The notes under the pieces are model-generated. The model was not told the origin of the DNA. It did no database searches and saw nothing but the letters and a program-made list of their open reading frames with translations. A DNA stretch of 64,000 bases from Arachnomyces sp. PD_36 (Eukaryota > Ascomycota > Eurotiomycetes > Onygenales > Arachnomycetaceae): NCBI GenBank assembly GCA_032988195.1, contig JANTQE010000018.1, positions 70,184 to 134,183 of the forward strand. The letters are read 5' to 3'. The translations under genes and the position numbers were made by a program. Position 1 is the first letter of the stretch. Each line of letters starts with the position of its first letter. Shown piece after piece: positions 35,706 to 44,408 of the stretch.

Positions 35706-38210
35706 TTCAGTTGATCTAGCAGGAAGTTCTACCCCCTAAAGTAAACGAGAGGGGGCGGCAGATGCTGTAACTAGGTGTTGCGAAATAGTGAGAATCTAGG
35801 GGTGCGGCAGTGTAGAGTAGGAAACGAGAAGGACTGATCTGAAGTCTGCCGGTATTGGATTGCATATACCCACGTATAGGAAGATAGCTATGAGGAGGAA
35901 GGAAGTCAATTTATAACGATTGAAATAAACAGATAGCGGGTCGCTTTCGTTTTCTCAACGCAATGGCGACCACCGACTAAGGAATGGATTCTTGTAGGAA
36001 TTGGTATGCACAACAATGTATCATCAGCACTCATTGCAACAGCCCTAAGGCCATTGCCGTATTCTGGGGTATGGAGTGGACCATGTTTAAGCCTGTACCA
36101 ATGATATTAAGCCGGATTGTAAACAGCCGCATTTTTCTGATCAGGCCATTCGAACGTGTGGTTCGGCAACGACGAAAAACAGGGTGGCATGATTTCTGAT
36201 GAAGCTTTCCGGATTTTCGGAATTAGCTCATCCAAGTGAGCTGATGGGTATCTGTTGGGTGGCCGCAAGAAACTTATCTGAGTCCCGGTGATAATTAAGA
36301 AATAAGATCTCGAGAGCAGACTTTTTCTTTCTGAAAACAGAGTCTATCTTTTGTCGTGAAGTTGACTCTCGGAGACTTTAATACCAAATGCGAATATCTC
36401 GAGGTTTCCCAAGACCAGCTTCAAAGCCATGAAGAAAGTCGAGCATCCCCCCGAGGGGAATCCAAAAATAGGGGACTTACCGGAAGTACACATTCATCCG
36501 CTTCATCCATGGAGTGACGGTCAACCGTCCTTCGCTCGGTATCCGAATTGGAAAGTTTTCGGGGTAGAAGGATAGTAGCCTTCCCTTCACGTTGACAGAG
36601 TGCATATACGTCAATCCGAGGCCTGGTGACCAGAGAGACGCGGCATAGAAACATCCTCCTAGTCTCCTACATTGCTTTTCTATACCTCCGTTAGAAAATG
36701 CATCTGCATCTTGTGCTGAAAGGGTGCCGAAGGTGAAGAATTGGGAATAGTGACGCGGACAGCCCCCTCCACCTACCTCTATTGATCAGACACCCCAATG
36801 TTATGATTACCTAAGCGTACAAGCCAACTTCATCCGATTTTCTCACTCCATCGCTTCATCAATCACAACAACGAAAGGAGGTACCTACCTATGTACCGAT
36901 CTTTACCAATGTGTTGTCGATTCAGCACTGAGATATACCCGATATCTCAATACCCCGACGATGACCCATCAAGGAGCGCCCCCCCCCCCCCCCCCCCCCC
37001 ACAAAAAAAAATTTTTTTTTTTTTTATTTTACCCCCCCCACCCCCCCCCCTACCAATTCCGCCCACCACGGCGGCAGACACCCCCCCCCCCCACNNNNNN
37101 NNNNACCCTCGAATATACCCCGAAATTCCAAATCCCGGCGGAGGGCCAAAAAGGAGCGCCCCCCCCCCCCCCCCAAAACTAGAATGGAAGGCAGCGGGCT
37201 ATCCCGTACTTGAAACAGGAGTTTACCCATTAACTTTGTTCCTCCTGTATGTTATGGTCTGACTCGCTTCAGAATTTACCTGGAGCTGGGAAATCAGAAT
37301 GTTTTCAGCCCTGAGCTATGAGCTAGATTACCGGTCTGGTCGAGGTCTATATAACACCGGTTGCTATCGAGATAGTCAACCGCGAGCTTGCGACTAATGA
37401 ATTGGTCGATATCATATCGAGACCTTGAGAAACGAACTAAGATACAACAAGACGGTCAACGTTTATTCTAGCTACGCATATTTATATGTCACTTTGTATC
37501 ATGACCGCTGTCTGCAAAAGCCGGGTTACTGATTTCCGTGTTGAGGATTCAGAGATGGTGTTGGCGCTCAAAAGTCCCTCCTCTAGCCTACGACTTCTTC
37601 GAGAGTTCATCGCACAACGAACACCGAGCGCCCCAAGCTGTTGAGTCCTGGGGATCCCCCAGTTTAAACGCGGCTTTATGCCCCAAATGACGAGTTTACT
37701 GTCTGGTTGCTCCACGCCTATACTTCGCCTCCCACATAACTGCTCCATCCCGCCACATCCTCCTATCCTTAATTGGCTATGCAGCCCACTCCCTACACGG
37801 CTCAAAGAATGTCTCAATGGTTTTGTGAAACGTATCGGGATAGTTTGTGTTGTACCACCAGTTGAGATTCCATCCCAGCGCCCATCCTGAGACTTGCGTG
37901 TATCATTTTAGTGTGGGTGATGTATTGGTCAATATGATCTATCTAACCACCATCGACGCCACCGGCGGCAGCCTAGATAGCTCTGCCTCCGTTATCACCG
38001 ATATGACCGCCATGGCCCTACATGGACATGGTTCCGCGGAGCTGTAGAGCTGTATCACCCGACCTGTAAGTCGGGATAGTGAACAAGCAAGCCTACGTTT
38101 CTCAAGATATAAGGCATCCCCCTCACTACCTCCCACCCATCTTTTCGTCCTCTTTTTCCAACACCGACTGATATACTCAACTGCTAGTATACAACCCTCT
38201 TAAGAACATA
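35706..38210. other. 2.5-kb region without gene, contains assembly gap
   Basis: It includes the upstream region of ERG6, an assembly break (36979-37174, see separate entry) and the upstream region of the P450 gene. No supported coding region is seen. Because the break interrupts it, an unknown amount of sequence could be missing. Confidence 0.55.
36979..37174. other. assembly gap with homopolymer artefact
   Basis: A poly-C run begins at 36979 and is followed by poly-A, poly-T and further C-runs. Ten N bases occupy 37095-37104. Another C-run lies at 37159-37174. Both C-runs are preceded by the same AAGGAGCG, and the roughly 50 bases before each are similar. This is typical of low-quality contig ends, not biology. 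Confidence 0.9.
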
Positions 38211-40035
38211 ATGGATCCAAACACAACTTCGGGTTTCTCTGCCGACTCTACTGCATCGTTAAAATCAATCCCCCGGACCGTCCTTCAGTGGTTGCTCGAG
38301 GAAGCCTATGCGTATCCTGTCCGATTTTTCTTTGCTATAACCACCTTGAGTCTTACTTATACGGTGATCCATTCTATTTCGGTACGGTTTAGGCATCTGA
38401 ATCAGTATCCAGGTCCGACGTGGGCGCCATATACGCGACTATGGCTTTGCAAAACTATGGCCTCGGCTGACGGGGCAAATAAGTGGGTGGCCATCAATAA
38501 ACAGTTTGGATCCCTGGCTCGTATCGGACCGAATCATCTCCTCACCGATGACCCTGAACTGACGAAGCGGGTGCTTGGGGCTCGTTCTCCCTACGTCAGA
38601 GGGCCCTCGTACAACTCTGCAAAAATTGATCTACACATTCGAAATGTTGTCTCGGAAAGAGATCCGGCGAAGCATAACCGACTGAGACATCAACTATCCG
38701 CTGGATACGCGGGAAAGGATGTCGAAAATTTTGAAGCTGCCGTTAGTGAACGTATAGAAGATTTCGTGAACCGGATGGACAAGAACTGGATTTCGAAACC
38801 AGGTGATACGAAGATCTTAGATATCGCAACCAAAATACAGTACCTAGCGATGGATACCATGAGCCATTTGTGCTTCGGTCAGCCTATAGGCTTTGTCGAG
38901 ACCGACAGCGACGTGTCAAACTTTCTACAGGGCGCTCAGAGAATCGTTTCTATTGCTCAGCATTTATCCATCATTCCAGAGATAACCACCCTTACGGACT
39001 GTATCCAGAGTTTGCCTTGGCTTGGGAAAATGCTTACGGTTTCGGCTGGTGACAAAACCGGGTTTGGAATGATTTTAGGGGTCAGTGCTCCTTTATTCTA
39101 CTAGTGGTCCAAATTTCCAACTGAACTTAAGCTGACAATCAATAGATAGCGCGGAAAATTGTAAACGAACGCTTCGAAAGTAAAGAACCTGGAGAGGTGA
39201 AGAGAGATATTCTTGGGTCTTTCATCAGGCACGGGCTTTCACAAAAGCCCGCCGAATTGGAGATAATTATCACCCTGTGGGTATACCTGAATATCTATTT
39301 TCATAATCTTCTTTCCCTTTTTCTGCCTTTTTTTCATTTTGCAAGGCTGACCTCGCCAGATTCGCCGGTGCCGATGGGATTGCGACCTCAGCGCGTGCTA
39401 TTTTACTTTTTATCATCTCAAATGACCGTGTCCGCACGCGCCTCCAGAATGAGATCGATGAGGCGATTAGCCGCGGCAAAATATCATCACCAATCCAAGA
39501 AGAAGAAGCTCGGAAATTACCATACCTCCAAGCATGCATCAAAGAAGGCCTTCGTCGATTCCCGCCACTAGCCCAACTTCGTGAAAGATCAGCCCCCCCT
39601 GAGGGTGATACCTACAATGGGCAGCATATCCCAGGTGGCACCCTCATCTGTTTGAATACGTGGGGATCACAGTTAAACCCTGTCTTTGGCGAAGACCCCG
39701 AGGTGTTCAGGCCCGAGCGGTGGTTGATCGACGACGAGGAGCGCCTCAACGAGATGAATCATGTGCAAGATCTTGTTTTCGGGTATGGAGATACCAAATG
39801 TTTGGGAATGCCAACCGCTTCGATTGCTATGAACAAAATCCTTGTGGAGGTGAGTACCGGCAAGACACGCAGAGGATATGTGGATATAGTACTGCGCGCT
39901 AACAATGGCCTCGTTTCGCAGCTCTTGAGACGATTTGATATTTCCGTCGTCAATCCAACGAGGCCCTGGACGAGCTTATGCTACGGAGCCTTCTTCCAGA
40001 AAGACTTCAACGTAACCGTCACGCGACGGGCATGA
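38211..40035 (+). CDS. cytochrome P450 monooxygenase (pisatin-demethylase-like)
   Basis: Four exons (38211-39080, 39146-39276, 39360-39849, 39922-40035) sum to 1605 nt, or 534 residues. Near the N-terminus a hydrophobic segment (FFFAITTLSLTYTVIHSI) anchors the protein in the ER. Conserved P450 landmarks are the I-helix TLFAGADGIATSAR (joined across intron 2), the K-helix E-x-x-R (KEGLRRFPP), the PERW motif and the heme-binding FGYGDTKCLG with the cysteine ligand. The RFPPLAQLRER region resembles the fungal pisatin demethylase and related group. The natural substrate is unknown. The gene stands alone next to an assembly gap, so cluster membership cannot be judged. Confidence 0.9.
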
Positions 40036-41389
40036 ATAATTGGCTTGGGTAAAAACTCTTATTATTAAACGTTATTCAAAGCCTTCTGCTGATCCCTGGG
40101 CGAAGCGCACGTCACCGGACTCCTACACTCCTAGCGATTCGGCGACCCTTTTTGCGCTGATGAGATGTCAGGCCACTGGACTGATCCAATGGCCGAGTTG
40201 TTGTACTCCATGGGTCGTTTTCGGATGTATATGCTAGGGAACCTGGCCTTCAACCCCCAAAGCAATATCATGTGCCAATCATACTACATAGTCATCCAAT
40301 TTCGCTCTTGTCTCTTTACTATTAAGGGCACCCCCGGTTATATCCAAGTCTCTCTCTTGCATGCCAAACGCTTCCTTCAAAAGCCTAACATTTCCTGTAC
40401 CTCGCCAAACCAAACGGATATCAACGGACCCTGTATCTCAAGGCCAATCAAAAACATCCAAACCATACACCAGCTCTTACCGAGCTCCTCATGTACCTAG
40501 GACATTTCATTCCTATCCTTCAATTCTCATGTGGTTTCACAGCAGGTTCGAGGGCGCTCATTTCTTTTGATAATGTTTCAAAATACGCGGCCTCATGTAA
40601 ACGCGGGTGGGGTCGGGCGGGGTCGGGATTGATGGAAAGGGGAGCAGAGCTCCTTTATTGCAGGCGCCTTACAAGTTGCCACAGTGCTCCTACGGAGTAA
40701 GAGAAGTGTCAAGCAGCTCATAGTCTCAGGTCAAATTTGATCAACGTTAAAATTATTGCAGGAAGTCTCTCGCACTCTTTGCTGTAATGCGAACCCCTTC
40801 TAGCGAGGCGTTTTTTCCCGCCGCCGGAAAAGCACTTGGCAGTAATAAATGCTGAAAGCCATTTAATTTGATCATCTGTCCTCATCTCCACTGGGCGGGA
40901 TACCTGGAAGGCAATTAGTACCAATAGGAATGAAGTAGTTCGGAAGCGCGATGTGACTGCGGCCCTTCGGCCGCGGGAGACACGGATTTAATATAGCGAT
41001 TGCGACGGATGGTGACTTCCTTGTCGTACAACTATCATTTATCATTTATCCTTATCTCACATAATATCCGTATAATCTTCGATGTTGCCTGCCTGGCTCC
41101 TGGTTAGGACAGTTTAAGGGGAGGAGTCGATTGATGGGTTCAAAAACTGCTAGATCAGGGTTCGTCGTTGGGAGCCGAAACTTTAAATAGTGAGTTTTGA
41201 GGTTAATCCAAATAAAGTTGGAACTAGTCCAAAAAGCTTAACAATTCGATTAGATCAGCTATTCTTCAGGCAAGAGGGATGACGGGTGGCTTTGCCTCGT
41301 GTCTCGGCCGCCAGGGGCCCTAGATCACAAGAAGACTTAGACCTCACCCCGACCACCCACCCCCTATCTAGATAATGACAGTGAGAAGA

Positions 41390-41470
41390 GGGGTTCCAAT
41401 GAGGATTTCAATGAGGGTTAGAAGGGGGTTAGAAAGGGGGTTAGAAGAGAGGTTAGAAGAGAGTTAGATG
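41390..41470 (+). repeat. telomere-like G-rich minisatellite (GGGGTTAGAA units)
   Basis: Several imperfect tandem units of GGGGGTTAGAA or GAGGTTAGAA occur, resembling the TTAGGG telomere repeat with an inserted GAA. Successive units decay to GAGAGTTAGATG. This is a G-quadruplex candidate inside the second fold-back element. Confidence 0.75.
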
Positions 41471-41520
41471 AGAAAGGGTTTCCGCCGGACATATGACTAA
41501 GATCTGATTAATCAACGTTG

Positions 41521-41543
41521 ACACCGCCTTTTAAAGGCGGTGT
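41521..41543. repeat. 23-nt near-perfect palindrome
   Basis: ACACCGCCTTT, one T, then AAAGGCGGTGT: two 11-nt arms that are exact reverse complements. It could form a hairpin or be a protein-binding site or old element terminus. Confidence 0.8.
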
Positions 41544-41952
41544 AGGGCAAAACAGTCAAAATAGAGAGCTGTGATTGGCTGAAAGGCAAGTCTTGGCAAA
41601 ACGAGCTCGCGCTCAGTTCAATTTTCTAAGAGAACACGAAAAAACCCTAATCCCACTGGATTTGGATTAGTGGGTTTAAGTCTTGGCTAGAGCCCCAGTG
41701 TGATCTAGGGCATGATCGCCGATCGGGATGTTCGCTGTCGCAGTGCACTCCCCATAGCTACTCCTTCGAGGTATTCAGACGACATCCACTGGGCCATGGG
41801 CTAGGACTTTGGACTGGTTTTCCAAAACAATGTTCTCCTGCGAACGAAAGTGAGAGTATATTATTTCATGTGAGCAACATGTTTTGATATATGCTAGTCC
41901 CCCGGAGACCAAACTTTCTTCAACCCACTCCTAGGGCAGGATTCCTTCGGTC

Positions 41953-43064
41953 CTAGTTCATGTGTTTGCATTTACACTTCGCGCAACGGAGAATGTAACT
42001 CCCATCAATGTAACACGTAAAGGCGGCATCGCAGTTGCGACAAGAATGACACTTCGAGAGTCTAGAGAGGCAGCTGCCAATATTTGACGAAAGATTCTCA
42101 AACTTCGTACTTTCCTGCTCTACTACGCACCGCTCGTGTCGCAGGTTTGCTTCCGTAGTCCTGAGGTCAGACTTAAGTGTATGAATGATGTGATTCAACC
42201 TCTGTACCTCTTCTCTGTGCGCTGAAAGCTTCTTTCGCAGGATAGTTGTTATAAAAGCATTCATCACACCCAGCGCGACGAAGTCCTCGAGTTCAACAAG
42301 TTCCTCTATGTGCTCTGCTGAGGTTAAAGCCATGATGCGAAGCAGTTCACTATCACTTGTCGAATCAAAAGCCGTCCTGACGATATCGGCCCAACCCTCA
42401 ATGAGCCCAGTGACGTTCAGGATGTTCTCGATTTTCGTGTTTGCACATTGTTTTAGAGATGAGACATCGTAGTAGTCTGCAATAGCGTTAACACGAACAT
42501 TGCAACGAAGGACATCTTTTCTCGTCATAGTATCTTCCATTCCTAGAGAATGAGTACTAGAAGAAGCATCAGGCTTTCTACTGCCTTCCGCTTCTTCCAG
42601 CTCTGTTGAAGCCGCCCGGAGGTTGTTGAACTCTTTCTCAACTACACGCCACTGTTAGGTTCAAATGTTCATAAAGTAATGCATTCAGGAGAGTCCACCT
42701 ACCATCGTCAGACTTGTCAGCATCATCCAGCACATGTCCTGCACCATCATCATAGTCACCAGTGTACATGAAATCGAGCATCCTGTTAACGGTTTCCGCA
42801 TCGAACTCTTTTATACGTATAGTGTTTTCGATGGACTCCTAATTATCGAAGAGCACTGGGTAAGCAAAAGATTAGTGGAATATTTATTTTCTCTGACGGT
42901 ACCTTGAACCCATCCTCACACGCTGCTGTAAGTACCGCAGACTTGTCGCACACAATTATCTTGTGTACCTCGAACTCTCGATCCTGGCATATCAATTTCA
43001 GGTCACTGAATTTCCCATCTCTTGAAAGCACCACGCCAGGCTGACTGGGTTTCTCTGAAGCCAT
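41953..43064 (-). CDS. BTB/POZ-domain protein with C-terminal Cys-rich motif
   Basis: Three exons (43064-42903, 42838-42703, 42641-41953) sum to 987 nt, giving 328 residues. The BTB fold shows DGKFSDLKLICQDREFEVHK, VVCDKS-type core (IIVCDKSAVLTAACEDGF) and, in exon 2, IENTIRIKEFDAETVNRMLDF with MYTGDY. The middle has an acidic Ser-rich linker (about residues 110-130) and then a helix-rich region resembling a BACK-like extension. The C-terminus is a basic Cys-rich motif, CHSCRNCDAAFTC with LRCAKCKCKH, which may bind zinc. Fungal BTB proteins are often Cullin-3 adaptors or of unknown role. The splice into exon 3 uses the GTGTAG acceptor; the earlier AG would give a stop. Confidence 0.82.
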
Positions 43065-43568
43065 CTCCCCTGAGTGCTTTGGTAGTATTGATCGGATGCT
43101 ATTAGTTAGCCCTTATATGAGCGTATTGGAGAGTGGATGTTGTCGAACGGTTTGTCGAACAGGGCATACACTCACTAGAGGAGGGGGAAATAAAAACAGG
43201 AGGGGTTGCGAAGCTCTCATGCTGTGTTTATAGTCCGTAGCAGGTATATTGACGTCAGTATGTGTTCATACTTGTTCGATAACGCGGCATATCTCAAAAG
43301 CGTGGGAATGGTAGAATGTCAATAAATTAGCGGAACCGCCACGGATCGAAACCCAAATATTAGTTACAAGTCATAAGCTTCTGGGTGAACATTTCAAAAC
43401 TCCCGTGGTTAAAGAGCTTGGCCCTTCCGCAGCGCAACACCAGAGCGCCGACGTCAGCACATATTATGTCCCCACTGCAGGGGACTCAGAACCGCTTCGT
43501 TCAATGCATGCTTAATTGGACGGCTTTACCGAACCCACCCCCTTACCCCTCGGGAAAAGGGAAAGATA
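43065..43568. other. intergenic region
   Basis: It contains the BTB gene promoter and the 3' flank of the CFEM gene. No feature is recognised. Confidence 0.45.
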
Positions 43569-44408
43569 TCAGTAATTGAAAGCTAAGCTGAATAGAACAA
43601 GAACAAAACCAAATATCGACCGCTCCCCGATACTATGGCTTGAGCCTCCGAGTAGTGCTATAACAGTTATTATCAAGTTAGTAACATATTCTCCACATAT
43701 CATAGGCAGGGCAGATGTAGCGCGCTTACAGGTTTCACTTGTCCCTCCTGGTAGTGCTAGAATAGTTATTATTAAGTCAGTAACATATCACAGGCGAAGG
43801 GAGATGTAACGCGCTCACAGGTTTCACTTGGGCCTCTAAGTATTGCTAGAATAGTTAGTATTAAGTCAGTAACATATTCTCCACAGGTCACAGGCGAAGG
43901 GGGATGGAGCGCGCTCACAGGTTTCACTTGAGTCTCCGGGTAGTGCTAGAATAGTTAGTATTAAGTCAGTAACATATTCTCCATAGACCACAGAAGAAGA
44001 TGTAGCGCGCTCACAGGTCTCATTTCCATATTTCTCAATAGCAGGAGCGCACCAGTTAATAAAGTCTCGGGCGGGCTGGAGATAGCTATCAACGTCTGCT
44101 CCGATTTGAAGATCCGAGCATCTGTCCATCAAGCACGGAGTAAGGCTATCCTTGGCCTCATCGTCTATCTCCCCATTTCGACCCTCCCTGCAGATACAAG
44201 CGGCATCTCTAAGATCGGTGCTTGTTCGCGCATCATCACCACAGCGTTCCTCCAAAACATCGCCATAGAAATCGTTATAGCATGATACGCCGCACTTGGG
44301 GAAGCGGTTTATGATGTCATTGAACGATGTAGAATTCACAGTTGTCTCGCACAGGCCGAAGCGCGCAGTTGCGACAACGCTCAGGAGAAGGGAAAGTTTA
44401 GCGACCAT
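43569..44408 (-). CDS. CFEM-domain GPI-anchored protein with intron-in-repeat array
   Basis: Five exons are proposed: 44408-44015, 43945-43919, 43845-43819, 43756-43730 and 43657-43569, summing to 564 nt (187 residues). The first encodes a signal peptide (MVAKLSLLLSVVATARFGLC) and a CFEM domain with eight further cysteines, including FPKCGVSC, the DAACICREG motif and CLMDRCS. CFEM proteins are extracellular, wall- or membrane-bound, and often bind heme. Exons 2-4 are each exactly 27 nt and encode SLPGDSSET, SILRGPSET and SLPGGTSET, a Ser/Thr-rich spacer. Exon 5 gives SLLGGSSHS followed by the hydrophobic end FGFVLVLFSLAFNY, a typical GPI signal. Without splicing the frame stops at 43866, without this tail. 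The introns (69, 73, 62 and 72 nt) are tandem copies of one another. Splicing is inferred; transcripts would confirm it. Confidence 0.82.
43658..44014 (-). repeat. tandem array of near-identical intron plus 27-nt exon units
   Basis: Four intron copies (44014-43946, 43918-43846, 43818-43757, 43729-43658) alternate with three 27-nt exons. All start GTGAGCGCG or GTAAGCGCG, contain an ATGTTACTGACTTAA-like or ATGTTACTAACTTGA-like segment and end in a TAACTATTCTAG-like acceptor; two have a perfect TACTAAC. The intron lies at phase 1 of the same glycine/serine-rich repeat in every copy, so units can be gained or lost without changing the reading frame. Confidence 0.85.

Larger units (their letters stand above)
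41318..41710. repeat. second fold-back / MITE-like element
   Basis: CCCTAGATCACA at 41318-41329 is repeated in inverted form at 41699-41710. Inside both ends lies a second inverted match, AAGACTTA followed by a purine-rich join. The 393-bp segment carries a G-rich minisatellite (41390-41470), a 23-nt palindrome at 41521-41543 and a TTAG-flanked hairpin near 41644-41677. No ORF is present. It resembles the 8242-8630 element in size and architecture, but the arms differ in sequence. Confidence 0.55.
40036..41952. other. 1.9-kb intergenic region with fold-back element
   Basis: Short frames only. The right half carries the fold-back element 41318-41710, described separately. No gene is supported. 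Confidence 0.55.

Noticed and set aside
36891..37262. Proline-rich 123-codon frame with X residues
   Set aside because: Made by the poly-C and N assembly artefact.
30555..40035. A defined secondary-metabolite cluster
   Set aside because: No polyketide synthase, peptide synthetase or terpene cyclase is present; only loosely related enzymes beside an assembly gap.
43866..44408. Unspliced 180-residue CFEM frame ending at 43866
   Set aside because: It treats intron 1 and part of intron 2 as coding and lacks the hydrophobic tail; the spliced model gives consistent repeats and a GPI-like end. Kept as the alternative isoform.
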